Positions 1 to 13,511 of a stretch of DNA of 64,000 nt are shown here, in pieces. Made by a program: the position numbers and the translations under genes. Under the pieces are notes generated by a model. That model was not told the origin of the DNA. It was given only the letters and a program-made list of their open reading frames with translations, and searched no databases. The DNA is from Thuidium tamariscinum (Eukaryota; Streptophyta; Bryopsida; Hypnales; Thuidiaceae), in assembly GCA_947034885.2 (NCBI GenBank), contig OX344749.2:36351682-36415681 (forward strand), read 5' to 3'. Position 1 is the stretch's first letter. Each line of letters opens with the position of its first letter.

Positions 1-330
1 TGCATAAAAGAAAATATCACATTAGCACATCACACATCCGTAATTCTGTTTTCACCCACAATCTGCCAATTCTATCTAAGATTTTTTTCAATGTGAAGTT
101 CTTTGGCAATTTCATCCCGGATTTTACAATTTCTGTTCTATGGGCTTGGTGAGTGCATGGCCCATTGCTTTGGTGCAAATTGACGACAGATCGCCATAAA
201 AACACCCTGGGATGGAGGTGAAGGTAGAATTCTCTGCTTTGAACTCCCAACAAATTGGTTGAATTTCCATTATATTGAACTCTGGAGGTGAAGAATGGGA
301 GACAAAGAAATTGTAATGAGGTGAATACAT
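1..330. repeat. Tail of another duplicated unit
   Basis: Bases 11-190 align by eye, same orientation, with about 35426-35600 and 53988-54175. Shared landmarks are the opening gaaaatat-attagcacat, a wording like aattctgttttcaccca, and ggcccatt-tttggtgcaa. The two copies further in are the distal ends of the large U2 and U5 units, so this is probably the end of a further unit that starts left of the window. Short minus-strand reading frames here have no recognisable domain. Confidence 0.6.
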
Positions 331-1700
331 AATTTGTGTGAAATGATGTAAAGACAGCTCAACTCAGTGAGAAGAGGTAGTGCAGTCGTTGACGTTCAGT
401 CTTCAATACGCTAAGCAAATTCTTCAGGGTCTGTCAGTAGTCTTCTGCTATTCACAAGGTGTCTGAACACACTGTTACTCTCAGACTTCGAATTTGAACT
501 TGGCATTGACTGAGAATTGCAGATTCTACGATGAAAAGCAGCAGTTTCATCACCCGCTCCTGTTGCTATGACAGCTACATGGCGTTAAGCGTTTGGAGAA
601 TCTTAGCCACTCACCAGTCATCTAGTTTACAGTCATCTAGTTTACATCATGCTTGATCTATTGCCAGATTGACAATTAACTTACAAACATTGAGCAATAA
701 TCTAAGGCACAGTTGATTCGGGAATCATCGCATTATTCGCAGCTTACAGAGTGGGGTTCGATCGAGCTTGAAGAGAGCTAGCTCCAGATTTAAGGAAAGA
801 ACGTTCTCTCAAAGGATGAAGTAGCCTAAATTCCCTAGCGCAACAATGGTTCACTCAAAGAATGATTTGTTCTTGTGAGCCAATAATCTTGTGTCTTCAC
901 TAATAAATGTTCTGAAGACCCTTGTAGACTAGTTTATAATGTTATGATTGCAAAATTCGCAGTCTCTGCTCACTGCTTGTAACTGATGTTTGCACGTCTC
1001 TATAGCATCTTGAAAACCTAAACTGCAAAATCTGTGTTTGACAGTGATATGAACTTATGAAGTTCAATTTTGGTAAATTGGCACAATTCCACAGTTCTGA
1101 CGAGTTTCAGGCTGCACAACCTGAAACAAAAATCTATAACAGACTTCGTTTATTCTTTTAAAGCTCTGAGCAAATGAATATCACGCCCAGAATCGCACCA
1201 ATTTCATGAAATTAACGATAACGCATTTATTCCCAACTTTGATCGCCGTTGACACATTAAGGGTTTGTGCCAACATAGGTCACGTACCACGATGCTTTCA
1301 AATGAGTTGTACAGTACAGTGCGAGATGAGGACCGAACATTGTTGCCGAATCCCTAAATAATTCAGAATAATTCTACAGAAACTCATAATTACAAAAACA
1401 AAAAGTTTCTTAAAACCCGAGCAGAAGCCTTTCAAATCACAAATCTAAAGGTTGATTTAACTACACACCACTCCAGCAAAGCTCCACACTGATAGCACCA
1501 GTTGCAAACCGAGCGACGGCACCTGTCGACTATGCAGCTATTCATCTAAATACTGCCAGTACCAAGAATGTCTACAGTGATATACCGCCATCCATCAATT
1601 TCGTATATACGTTGCCAGAAACGAAAACAAAACTTGAAAACAGAATCTTATTAGCATAGGATTTTACGAGGCAACAGCTTTGATATCAATCTCTGATCAC
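331..1700. other. Non-coding stretch, nothing recognised
   Basis: Both strands carry frequent stops and no domain was recognised. It lies downstream of the LURP-one-related gene, so its right edge should hold that gene's 3' UTR and polyadenylation site. No exact site can be assigned by eye. Confidence 0.4.
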
Positions 1701-3187
1701 TTATGTGCCGCCGCCGCCGCTGGAGCTTCCACCGTGCTTGAGACAATTATGGATGTAGAGTTTGTCCATGATGACGATGAGGGAGAAGATGAAGGCTGTG
1801 TCTACGCCCGGCTGCACCAGCACGTGGAAAATGCTCTTCTTTGTCAAGAGATTCTTCAACGATGCTTCACGAACCACCTGCTCCATCAATCGATTTGACA
1901 AACATGTTTTTAAGTCAATTCCACATTCCACTATATCTGAATAATTCAAATCATCATCAGTTATGTAAAACAGTAGCTTGAAAAATGTTGTGGCAATCGT
2001 ATATTGTAGCATAATTATCTAGATGTTATTCAAAAACCTCGAAAGCATATAGGACTTTGTGTTTGTCTCTCAATTCAACTCAACAATTTAATGCAAACCA
2101 TGTTCTTGACGTCAAGTTAAATGAGAAGTTGGGACGGGGCAGGATTCAAGATTCTGTTGTGCACCGTACCTCAGCTACTTTTTGCTCGCCGAAGTAGATA
2201 ATGCACTTCTTACATAGAAACTCGCCTTTGATGCTGTAGTCCGGGATCTTTCGCTCAGTGTTTGACTGAAGAAAGATTGTCAGCCGTGGCCTAAAACTAC
2301 AGAAGGTTAATTTCTTGATAGTCCAAAGTGGTAGTTCTCGGTTGTCAGGTTCGAATGCTCTCCAAGTTCTAACCCACGACCATGGCTGCAAACATACCAA
2401 GTAGTTACACTCAATCATTCAGGAAGACATTTCGGAGAGGGCATTGGTTTTCATCACACGATTGTCTGATTATGCATCAAAAGCATCCATGTCTACTTTA
2501 ATTTTCATGAGTGTAAACTAATGCATAGGTCACCCGAGACAATTTGAATTCTACAGCGCAAATATGAAATTTTGCTTCCTGTTAAGGTAGAGACACGAAT
2601 AAGCTAAAACCAGTCCCTTCTTCCCTCTAAATTCTCAACCAAGATCTGCATTCTTCATGATTGGATTACCCAAATTTGAAACAGACACCTTCGTTGAGAT
2701 TAAGCGAAGTAACTCAAACTTGGAGCATGGTAGGGGAAAATGTGCATCCATTGCCAGTTTCCCACTTCTGCACCTCAGCAGTACTCTTGTTCATACTCAA
2801 GCTCTAGATTTGAGTTACCTAGCAAACTCCATGAGTGAAAAGAGAATGTTCAATTAGCGAAACTGTTCCCAGTGATGTGTGAAGATTGATGACGTTTGGA
2901 GGTGTGGGATTGACTCTCACCTTCTCTTTCATGACAACAATGGTGTTCCCGTCCAAATCCACCAGCTCCCGCTTGGCTTTGCACCACTCCACTCGCTTAC
3001 CACGAACTCGGAAAACTTCTTGCCCGTTCGCATTCGTGATGGACCAGTGTTTGGTGAAGATGGCATTCTCCAGAGTGAACTGCTCCGCTTTCTGCAAGCA
3101 GTACTGTGATCCGATCACCGCCCCTGGTTCCCGGCCCTGAAGCGGCTCGGTCAGGCCACCGTCATCCTTAATCGGTTTGTAGTCCAT
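1701..3187 (-). CDS. LURP-one-related (DUF567, Tubby-like barrel) protein
   Basis: I read three minus-strand exons: 2921-3187 (89 codons), 2170-2385 (72) and 1701-1877 (58 plus stop), giving 219 aa. The first intron has GTGAGA and TTTGCAG borders, the second GTACGG and GAGCAG, and all junctions are phase 0. Exon 1 holds the family N-terminus: a GAVIGSQYC start strand, then NANGQEVFRVRGK and LVDLDGNTIVVMKEK. Exon 2 has the usual W-rich restart (TWRAF) and strands ending in GEQKVAE. Exon 3 carries the family's C-terminal QPGVDTAF motif and a hydrophobic helix. Length fits the family (about 200-220 aa). Known for the family: a Tubby-like beta barrel around a hydrophobic helix; LURP1 of Arabidopsis is induced by pathogens and supports basal defence. 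What this copy binds is unknown. The third acceptor is the least certain border. No neighbour suggests a shared pathway. Confidence 0.88.
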
Positions 3188-4774
3188 CGCGTTGACGAAT
3201 TATATTGTCGGTGGGAATTCCGAGTTGCACGCTTGGAACTTCAATTTCTTCGATCCAGACTGAACGGACACGAGAGCAAAGCAACAATGGATTACGTTTC
3301 TCTCGCAAAACTCAACTGAGCACAGATACCGACATCAGTAGTAGGCCTCAGAGAATTAATACTACTTCCGTCGTTGGATTCAAGAGTATTCTATCGTTGT
3401 CACCTACTCAATGAATGAAGTTGGGCACAATTTTCTACAGTGCAAATGAATCTCTGTGATTGGAGAATCATCCTTATGCTGCCACTTCTTACAAAATTGT
3501 GAGAAGATCGGGGAGAAGATGGTCTGAAATTCCAATGAACTCGGACACAGTTAACCCCTCTTCCGTTCCACTATTTGCAAGCTCTCAACATTGAACAGTT
3601 TGCCTCCTAAACTAATCTGAAACTCACTTGTACCGGGATGCACGCACACACTAGCCGGAAAATGAAGTCTCAGTGTAAGATAGGAAACAGTCGGTGAATT
3701 CACAAATTCAAGTACCTACTCCGAATGTAGCCATAGCTAGGTCCTTACAATCGTGTTAGCAAGAAGACTCAAATCCACTAGCACATCAACTAAGCGAGAA
3801 TTAATTACACACCTTGAAAATCTTTTTTGAAGCAAAAATCAAAGCATGACGGTCGTACTCAAGTTCTTTGTCAACTCACCTCGCCCTTGCAGATGCAGAT
3901 GTGCACAGATTGATTCAACAGGCCTGCATTCACAAACATTCACGCAATTCCTTCAGGTGGGGTTGCATTTAAAGTACTCTAGAGGAAGCTAGCTAGCTGG
4001 CATCAAACCCGTGCAACCCAAGTCACACGGCGACGACCTTTCCTTCCACAAACCTCGGACAAGGAAAACGTCAGGCACGTGCCTCCAATCCCTCGGTCAA
4101 CCCAACATACGTGTCCAAATCCCGACTGACTTCTTTTCATTATGAATCCCGACTAATTGGATTCGAACGCCTCGAAGATACTTTGAAGTGCCGCCAAACT
4201 GCGCTCAGTTTCAGCGGCAATGAAACCGCAGAAGAATGGCCACTTGTAAACTGATTTTCGTCGAGGGAAGTTAACTTACTCAGTCTTCAGGAAGCTTGCA
4301 GGAGTGCGGCACCATGGCAGCTGGTTCATTCTGACCCAACTGACGTGGTTCAGTCGCATGATTTTGGGGGGAAGAGGGCGAAATGATATCCAATCTTTGC
4401 AAATGAGAGCGCGGAGTTCACGGAGCGGGTGGCGGGTTGGGAAAACAAAAGCCGTAAAGGAACTGAAATTCCCAGTGGATTGGGAAGCTGCAACGCTCGG
4501 GGCTCCCGATTTCGGAGGAGCAAAGCGGACCCCAGAGTCATACTCCGTATTACATTCGGTGAACGTACGTTCGATGCTGGTGTGCGAGGTGCAACTCTTA
4601 GCTGGCAGATGTGGATGGAGGAGTTTCCGGGTTGTGTTGGAGAGTCAGCGTTCTGTCGTTCTGCCCCGCCCTTGAGTTTCTGGACATGTTCGGGGATCCT
4701 TGCGTCTGTGCTTCTCCGAACCTTTCTGCCTCCGTGTCCTGAAGGAGCGTATTAGGTGAGGTGAGGTAGGTCGC
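3188..4774. other. Upstream region of the LURP-one-related gene
   Basis: This is the 5' side of the minus-strand gene. From about 3950 to 4760 the DNA is clearly more GC-rich than the window average, and overlapping open frames occur on both strands there (4304-4755). None shows a recognisable domain, so I read it as promoter or 5' UTR sequence, or an unrecognised exon. A TATA box could not be placed. Confidence 0.35.
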
Positions 4775-5030
4775 GTCTATACTAGTGCGACGAGCCGATT
4801 GCGGAGCCCAGGCAAGGGTGAAAGTAAAAAAGAAGACCCCCTATTTTTTTGCCTTGTTAATTCTGTTGGTGACACCTTCCGTGCTCAGTAAGGGTCTCTG
4901 ATTGCAAATATGAACTCAGAATTTGCAAATTTTTTTTGTGCATTGCAAATAAAATGTTCCTGCATTTTCTCCAAGGATAAAAATGGGGGGCAAAACAACC
5001 TCCGCAACGGCTCATTGCACTACTATAGAC
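4775..5030. mobile_element. MITE family F, copy 1
   Basis: It has inverted ends: GTCTATACTAGTGCGACGAG at the left and, reverse-complemented, GTCTATAGTAGTGCAATGAG at the right. It is about 256 bp and shares its interior (attgcaaatatgaactcaga and ggataaaaa-gggg) with copies at 17590-17845 and 17879-18343. No coding capacity. Confidence 0.75.
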
Positions 5031-5757
5031 CCAACCAGTAAATTATCTCAAAACTGCTACTTTTTGCTTTTGTGCCTAGTTACTATTATTAAATTAGTCA
5101 AATTTCACTCTTCTTTGTTGGTAAGTGAAAGGAGGTTCCAATGTGCCAAAGAACTTGGTTCACATTTCAATACTGTCTTCAAAAGTTATAAAAGGTCAAA
5201 GTTTTTTGGTACATGTTGGGTGATTGCAAGAAACACTAGTCATTTTTTTTGTCCCCTTGACCTTTAGTAAGTAGTTTTTTGCTCATAACTTTTTCATCTT
5301 TTGTTCATTTGACTTGAAACTTAAAATGAAGGTGCCTACAAAAGTTTTACATTTTGTGTAATTTTTTCAATTTTTTCAAAATTAGTTTACTATTTTTAAA
5401 CTGCCCCCAATTGGGTGTCTACTTTGGCCATTTTGGGGGATTTTAGTCCTATTTTTTACCCAAAAATGCAAATTTTGAGCTGAAAATTGGCATGCAAGGA
5501 CCTCACCTAAAGTTACACAATACCATGAAGAGATTTTTTGAAAACACTACACTGTTCAACCTCCACATGTCATCAAAGTGGCTGACTTTGTGCAAGTGTA
5601 GAGAATAGAATTAATTTTTTCCAAAGATGAAATTTCTTGGAAAAGAAAGACCTTCACTTGGAGAGAAAATGAATTTTTCATTTTCATTTTTTGAATTATT
5701 TTACTATTTTTACCAAATTAGTGAAAAAAGAGCTATTTTCATTGTATTTTCCATTGA

Positions 5758-6188
<431 letters not shown>

Positions 6189-6514
6189 TATTGTCTATAA
6201 CATTTAGAGAAAAAATTTCTTAGGTCTAAATTTCAAGAGACATAATATTCTCATTGCTCTTCAAATTATCCATATTTTTTTCAATTTAAAAAAAATTTAT
6301 TCCAAAGGGTCATAGGACTCATAGGACTCACTAATTTTGAGCCATTTTGAGCCAAAACCGATAAGTGTTTCTTGCAACGACCCTGTTCTAAAACCATTTC
6401 TTCGAAATAGGTGCATATTGATTTTGGACTTTAGAGATGTATACATAGTAATGATGGTGATTTTAGGCAAGGTGCAATTTGAGATGTAACCACCTTAACA
6501 AAACTTGATTATAT

Positions 6515-6950
6515 TATAAGAAAGGATTTGAGGACAAGAGAAGCCCATTTCAAGGATGTCCCCTATATATTCCTTGTGCTATCCAGAAACTACAGCTCTA
6601 TATTGGCTGAAACTTATTTTCAAATTTTTGAAAAACAAAAATTAAATATTTTTTTCAAAATTCTAAGAAGTATTAAGAAATATATAATTTATTTATAAAA
6701 ATATTTTAAAAGTGATATTTTAAAAGTGATATTTTAAAAGTGATATTTTAAAAGTGATATTTTAAAAGTGATATTTAAAAGATATTTAAAAGATTATTTA
6801 TAAAAATAAATGATCAATAATGTTTTTTGATGTAGTAGTTCCTTAATCATGTCAAATTGCTAATGTGGCAAGTTCCCAACATGTTCCCACAATACGGGAA
6901 CTCAAAATAACTCACGGTTTTTCAATGCCTTCAAACCTTTTCTAATACCT
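6515..6950. mobile_element. Diverged CATAAGAGG element, with internal 14-bp tandem repeat
   Basis: The left part (ataagaaaggattt, then aagcccatttcaagg) and right part (gttcccaacat-gttccca, then gggaactcaaaa) match, in order, the better preserved element at 32196-32532. The ends are blurred. It is probably an old copy. Confidence 0.5.
6701..6790. repeat. 14-bp tandem repeat
   Basis: The unit GTGATATTTTAAAA is repeated about five times head to tail, then trails off into shorter copies (gatatttaaaa). Confidence 0.9.
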
Positions 6951-8602
6951 CCTCCAATTTTGTTGTCAAATGGGACTCTTATAGCATCTTCAATAGAACA
7001 CTTTAGACATTTGACAATTGACACTAAATATATTGCTTGGTGAAAAATTAGAACTTTTGATTACAATCATTGGAAAAACATCAAAAATCCTTTTGTATGG
7101 ATACAATTAAACTTGGATTTGAAAATTCAACAACCAAAATAGAATCATTGAAAGCAAACTAGAAGACCCAAAAAAATGAAGCACAACAACAAATTATGCT
7201 TAAGAAAGAAAAAACAAAGAAATGACAAGGCAAATTTCAAAAAAATACAAAGGTCAATTACATCTACTTTTTGAATATTAAGTTCTCTTGAATGAAAAGA
7301 TTATTGTGAGAATTTATGTGAGACTACTATTATAGTCTAACCTGAATTACCACCCTAGCTTACTATTTCTAATTATAGCAACTTGAAAGCATTCAAGTTC
7401 AATCCAACACTTTAGTAATCTAACACTTGGCAAAATTGATGGGAATAATTTTTAAGACTCTTATAGAATGCTTTCCTAGTTCATATGTTACATTTGGAGA
7501 GTATGGAGCTCCGTTAACTGCCATCTTCTCCAATTAAGTGTCACGGGGGGAACACTCTTACTACATTTGGGGGACCCACATGTGTCGGAGGGGTAATTTT
7601 TGGGGGCCTATTTACCTCTTAGGCAACATTAAGAGGGCCCTTATCATTACATAATGCAAAATAATTTCCTATATAATCATCTATATCATTACTTATAATA
7701 TGTAGGTCAATGCAATTTTTTTAGCCTATATTTTTTGTAAGTAAAAAAACTAAATAAAAAACTAATGAGAAAATAAAAGTGACAAGGAAAAATTTCACAA
7801 AAAAAAAGATTCAATTTCTAAATACCAATTAGCATGAATGAATCAAACACAAAACATTAGAATTGAAAGCCGTACTCAACAATTAGAAGCCATATGAAGA
7901 ATGTGTTCAAAAACACAAAGCCAAAGTCAATGAAAGTACTAAATGTGCAAAGTATTGAAAATGTGCCTCAATGTCAAAATGTGGACAAGAAGAAATGCCT
8001 CACAACTAATGAAAACACTATAGTAGCAACACCTTGCTGCATTTCTAATACACACTTGTGCATTTGAAAAAAACACATTCAATCTACCATTCGCAATCCA
8101 ACAGCTACTCTAAAACTTTAAGTTTTTGAAATCACACCTTTATCCATTGATTTGGAGTTTCATCTTGTAACTTTAATGTATGAGTACTATACTATAAGTC
8201 TGACATAATACTATACTGTCATTCTGATGTAGTATAAACAAACCCTACTAAATACAATTCCTTGGATCCAATTCTTTTGCCCCTAAATTACATGTATCTA
8301 AAAAATAATTAACTATATTTTTTGGCTACCTACATTTCTTATAATGGACTTTCCACTTTTCATGTCCCCTACTTTATATGTAATTTTTTTTAATATTTAT
8401 AAATATTACCCAAAATGAATTAAATCCACCCTATATTCCGCCGCATGTGGGTTGCTAAAACATGGGAAGTGTCTCCCTGTGTTAAGTGTAGATGGATTCT
8501 TATACTTAATTGCAACTTGTATTACTATGTTGTCTTATTTTCTAAACAAGATAATTCACACTAATTATATAGAAGATACATTTAGAGAGTGTGATTAGAT
8601 CC
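6951..8602. other. AT-rich intergenic DNA
   Basis: No long open frame, recognisable domain or inverted-repeat element was found. The base composition resembles the decayed parts of the array. Confidence 0.4.
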
Positions 8603-8606
8603 TTAA

Positions 8607-9529
8607 CCCCTAAAGGTTTTTGACTATGTTTTCACCAAAACTACTCCAAAACTGTCATTTTTAGGACAACTATCAAATTTTTAAAAAAAACATTTTTGGA
8701 ATAATGTAACCATAAGATCTTTTAGAAAACTAGTTCGAGAAGATGTAGAAAAAATTCAGAAAGTTTCGCCGTGTAGATTGCAAGATATTAGTGTTTGAAG
8801 TTGTAAAAGTCCTTTTTTTACTACTGCAAAAATCCAGGCAGCTGCAATTCAGAAGGTCACATTTGTATGAATTTTTTTTCAAAATTATTGTTATTCCTTG
8901 GATTCATTCTTCAATTCAAGTTGGCTACATGCTTGAAAGTTGTCAAATCATTTGGAATTGTACAACATGTACAAAAAAATAGTAAGTAGAAAGAAGTAGA
9001 GAATGATTCAAAATATTAAAATGTTAACAATTCATTTCTTGAATTGAAAAATGATAATCCCAAGGGTTCAAATGTTGTAATAAACAATCCACACCCAATT
9101 TTTTAATTTTTTTTCAAAAATATTGAAAATTGAATAAAATAAAGGACTTCAAAGTTTATTTTAGAGTAGGGAATCCATAACTACCCAGAAACTAAAATTC
9201 TTTATAACTTTTGACTCATTAATCCAAATGGAATGATTCAAATCTTTCCATGTATATATAAATCTATAAAAACCAATTTCAAATTTTTATTTCCACAAAA
9301 TGTGATTTTTAAAAATCTGCCCGAACTACCCGAGTTCAGAAACAAACAACATATTATGCAATAACTTTTCAACCATGTAGCCAAAAGTCACGAAAATTGT
9401 TGGGCTTTGAAGATACTCCTTGTCCACACCTTCTATTAAAGTTTGGTTCCAAAACATCGAAATCTCTAGTCACACGTACCTGCCCAAAACTGCTATGTTG
9501 CCAAAAAAGGCACTTTGGTCCTTTAGGGG
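8607..9529. mobile_element. piggyBac-like non-autonomous element P1 (923 bp)
   Basis: Both sides are flanked by TTAA (8603-8606 and 9530-9533). Left end CCCCTAAAGG, right end CCTTTAGGGG. The interior, read on the minus strand, resembles P2 and P3 (a phrase like tttgattcattctatttgg followed by a tgag-aaagttat stretch). Longest frames are under 70 codons. TTAA target choice and CCC..GGG ends are hallmarks of piggyBac transposons; the assignment is inference from ends only. Confidence 0.8.
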
Positions 9530-9533
9530 TTAA

Positions 9534-10892
9534 ATGTAAAGGCATTAGAGAATTTTTGAACTCTCTAGAAGGTTGATAAGCTTTGACAAGCCAATCTATT
9601 TCTTAAACCTTGACAAAATAGAATCTTTGATGCACAAAAAGAAGATTCACCTTAGGTGAATCTGGGGATTGACAAACAATATATTTTCTATTTTCTATTT
9701 TGCAATTGTTAGAAGAAGGGACTTGTTGTACCCTTCCTCCATTTTACTATTGATATTTGTAGTTCAATGCTTTGATGATTGGATGTACTAACAATGAACA
9801 ATAACAAGAGAAAAATTATTGTGCTACCAAAATAAATGTAATTTGGAGTCCCTTCCAATACCTCTTAGTGACCTTTTAGAGAGTCCAAATCTTCTCTGAT
9901 GGTAGAATGAACTTGTACTTTGAAGAGTGAATGTAGAAGCTTGGATTAGGGATTCTCTTAGCATAATATAATTTGACTCATGAATATGATATTTCAAAAA
10001 GAAGATACTCTTGTATGGGATCTATTAAAAGATGATTATTCCTTTTTAAAAAAATAAAAATCCATATTTTCTTTGTATTTTATAAAGGAAATTGTAGGTA
10101 TTTTTTAGAAACAGAGGGAGTACATATCAATCAAGCCTACATTAGATTGGTCTTTGGAGATTAGAATATTGTATTTGATTATTTTAGTGGCATAGGTGCC
10201 TTTCCATCTAGGTATATACAATGAATTAGATGACATTTCCATACATGGAAGTTGCTACATTTCTCTTTTAATTGAGAGTAAATCCATTTTCGTGAACTAA
10301 GCTCTACAATAGATGTACCCATTACTAACACACGGCCCATCAACAATAAATAGAGTACCCTATTTCCAATCAAGATTTGAATGGATTTTGTTTTTTTCCT
10401 TCGAAAGTGTGTCTTTGTATTTTTTTCAAGGTTCCAATCAATAAGTTAATGACACATAAGCGAGCACAAAAGTATGAATTAATTAGCAAGGAAAGTAGTT
10501 CTTGAATGATTAGAATTAGATGACTCTTGATGTTGGTCAAGGCCAACTTTTTGCCTTTCAAAATTCATAGTAACTTCAATTCAAGAGATAAAATTACCAA
10601 ATTTTTTGTAATCCCCATTATTTTTGTCAATGAACCTCTCTAAATATTTGCTTTGCCATGCACTACCCAAGATCATGTCCAAATGTGCTTATTTTCTCAG
10701 TTGCGGGTACCTCTACCATAGTTTGTTTCACCCGATGAGAGGCATTCAAACCACTTGCTTGGGCAGGAAGCTCACAGCAATGTTGGTTATCCTCAGGTGA
10801 AAAAAAGGAACAACATTCAAGAGCTAAAAACTGTATATGATAAGCTAGGATGCTCAAAACTACCTTAAAAATATCATGAGTTACATAAGTTA
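9534..10892. other. AT-rich intergenic DNA
   Basis: Only short open frames without recognisable domains. No clear repeat borders. Confidence 0.35.
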
Positions 10893-11165
10893 AGGTAGGT
10901 ACACCCAAAATGGCACCTGACCTAAAGGTGTCATCTACAATGTGCATACATTTCCAAAATCAGTCATGTATCCAGTCTGTAGATGGCGCTTTCAAAAACA
11001 GACTTTGACCGTTAATAACTTTTGCATATGGTATCCAAATCCGCTGTTCTTTGGTGCATTGGAACATGCTTTCACTTGCCAACAAGACTGTATAAAAATC
11101 TGAACAGCATGATAACAGGACCTAGGCACAGTAAGAATAAGTGGCACTTTTAGGTGTACCCACCT
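10893..11165. mobile_element. Stowaway-like foldback family B, copy 1
   Basis: Ends AGGTAGGTACACCC and GGTGTACCCACCT are inverted and flanked by TA on both sides. About 273 bp, non-coding. Five other copies lie in the window. TA duplication fits Tc1/mariner-type MITEs. Confidence 0.85.
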
Positions 11166-12689
11166 TACTGGGATTTTGAGGACCCTGATCTGAAGATCTG
11201 TAGTTCGCAACTCCCAATATTATGGAGACGGCAAGGGAAAACGCCACTGTAAGAAGCACGGTACACCACTTTTCTTGACTGTTGAGCTTGCGATGGCGAC
11301 GCCATGGTCATTCAATCTCAACCTTCCAATCTCAGCTACAGTGACGTTCCATTTGAATTTCTATCGACGTTGATCTTTTGCGCTGTGAAATTATGCAGTG
11401 CTTGAGCTCATCTCATACAAAGATTACAAAACTCAGCGGTGTATACTTGGTCTTCCCGATGCTCTTGTCTCGCGGCGGAGAAGCAACTTTGCGAAGATCA
11501 TCCATTCAATAGAAGCTCCATGGGATATTGTTCGCTCGAGAATTCTCTAGGCCATATCTCACTCAAAGAGTTTAGTAGTTTGCATGGAATTTAGGCCTTG
11601 ACTGAATTACGCGAGGACCTGGCCCGAAGGAGAGAGACGAATTGTTCAGAGAAGGCGTTTTACAATCATCTTACACTCGCAACCACTTCGCAATGCCGCA
11701 CGGAATGGGAGGCAACCTAGGGCTTTCTGCCAGAAATTTATTTGATCCTTGAGATGCCACAGACAATCGAGAATGTCTACGGATCAAGAACAGGTCCGCT
11801 TTGAAAATGTGTTTGTGGGAAATTACAGCCCTAAAACCTAGATCTGTCGTGAAAGTTCCAATGAACCTCAGATTTCCGTGAGTGCGAGCAATGCTGCAGA
11901 TATTGTGATGATGAAGGAGCAATGGGTGCAAGGAGAAATTTCGGTAGTAGGAGGAATTGATTGATGTTTTCCAACTATCTTGGAACAAGAGGCTGGCTTA
12001 TTTGTGAGAGAAGCTTGATGGGGGCATTGTACTGTATGATGATTGCCTGGTGATAAGTTGAAATTTAACAAACCGCGTTGAACCGGTTCTGGTTCCTATA
12101 CAGTAAGGGATGACAACGACGCGGGTGATGGATTCGACTGCCCCATCCATTTTGATTCCTCAAGCTGACCTGCTGCGGATTTGTTCTTTATTGCTGCCCA
12201 TCATCACGAGTTTACTTTAGAAAGCGCTCAAAGTCATTTAACCCAAAGTGGAGAAGACGAGGGAGAAGATTGAGAAGAGGTTAGCGTTTCTGCAAGGAGC
12301 CTGCAATGGCTGTCACGGTGAGGATCTCAAAATGGTGGAAGAATGGTACGGTTGGAGAGGCTGAAGGATGCCATTCAGCTAGCAAACAGCGACATTCACA
12401 ATTTCGTCTCTAATTTGTCGGTGAGGATCACCTCCATGGTCATGATAGGTTAGAAGATATCACTGTGCTCGCTGTCCTTTGAGCTTTACATCGAGGCCAT
12501 TGTAACGAATACACCAAAATGTGAAATTATTATGGGTCCATTACACTTCGCAAATGAGATTTAAAGAACAACCTTTAAGCTGCAGGCCCGGATCTCAAAT
12601 ATCACTTGTGACAATTTGCTATGATGAATTTGGTGTTACGATGGACTGCAATTCCGCGATCCATTGCTTGAGATTGAAAATTTACATAT
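11166..12689. other. Intergenic region with faint coding-like patches
   Basis: Around 12241-12430 the plus strand holds lysine/glutamate-rich coding-like stretches (for example EKTREKIEKRLAFLQGAC) broken by stops and frame changes. I do not recognise a family. The rest shows nothing. Confidence 0.25.
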
Positions 12690-12930
12690 CAAAGGTGTGT
12701 CCCGCATGCAGGTCGTTGTCGAAAGGCTACTACGCCATGATAGGCCCCTTGAACGAGACTCTTGAGCGAGCCATGCTCCCCGCGAGCCACAAACTTGCAA
12801 GGCTCACACACAACGTCCAAAGTTGCGGGGCATTACGTGTGTAAGGCGAGCTTTCTAGGCTATGTTGAAGGTGCACCGCGAGGGATGACTCTCCGAGCAC
12901 ACATTGCCTCCTACAAGGTGACTTTCATGA
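12690..12930 (+). pseudogene. Subtilisin-like protease fragment
   Basis: The plus strand reads SKGYYAMIGPLNETLE in one frame and then, after a shift near 12765, SPRATNLQGSHTTSKVAG and ASFLGYVEGAPRGM with ITSYKV-like ending (IASYKVTF). These match in order the plant subtilase stretch that holds the catalytic histidine (SPRDTDGHGTHT) and the downstream G-A-RGMAPRARIA-YKV block. The first His of the HGTHT motif is Gln here, and no Asp, Asn or Ser catalytic blocks are found nearby, so it cannot encode an active protease. It is a short relic of one exon region. The family call is from motif order, not a search. Confidence 0.75.
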
Positions 12931-13228
12931 GTACCTCAACTGACTTTTTGACGTGCCCCTTCTCCAAGATCTTTGTACACATGATGCAGGTGATGTATTC
13001 TTGTCATAAATAATGTTTTTTCTATCTTATCAGTTTTCAAACTACACTCAAACATCTCTATATGAACGATATTTTTGAATATTCTGTACATTTACGACTC
13101 CATCAGTAGCACACCTGTAGCACATCCATAGTGAGAAAGTTGGTATCCCAGGTGGTAAGATGAAGAGTTTTGAATGTACTGGTGTTTGTATGTTCTCATG
13201 ATATATTGTCTTCTCAATTGATGATGCT

Positions 13229-13511
13229 CAATACGCAGATGATGACCATTCTTTACCAGAATGATATTGGTGGCTTGCAAGTGCTCTGAAAAGATGGGCT
13301 TCCAGCCTGACGAGAGCACGTTCGTTGTGAAGGTTGACGACACGTTCATGGTACGGTACACTCAACTCTCACGTTGTGCACGTTACCAACACAAATTTGT
13401 ACTTCATGTTTCCCGTAAATTAATAGGATCTGTCTATATTTTTTGTGCTTGTTTCAGGCTCCTACGAATGGCATCTTGCACAGTGTTGCGCAGCGCATTG
13501 AGCCTCAGTGA
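13229..13511 (+). pseudogene. 2OG-Fe(II) oxygenase fragment with an intron relic
   Basis: Plus-strand residues MMTILYQNDIGGLQVL resemble the LTIL-QDDVGGLQVL stretch just after the HxD iron motif of plant 2OG dioxygenases. After a stop and a frame change comes STFVVKVDDTFM, like the family's GAFVVNVGD. A GT (after 13347) and a TTTCAG acceptor (13457) then lead to TNGILHSVAQR, like SNGRYKSVEHR with the second iron histidine region changed to Gln. The HTD motif appears as NTQ. Stops, shifts and lost metal ligands show it is dead. Its last part recurs at 36890-36945. Confidence 0.6.

Noticed and set aside
4304-4755. Two overlapping plus-strand open frames (123 and 108 codons)
   Set aside because: They share the same DNA in different frames, have no recognisable domain, and lie in a GC-rich upstream region where long frames arise easily.
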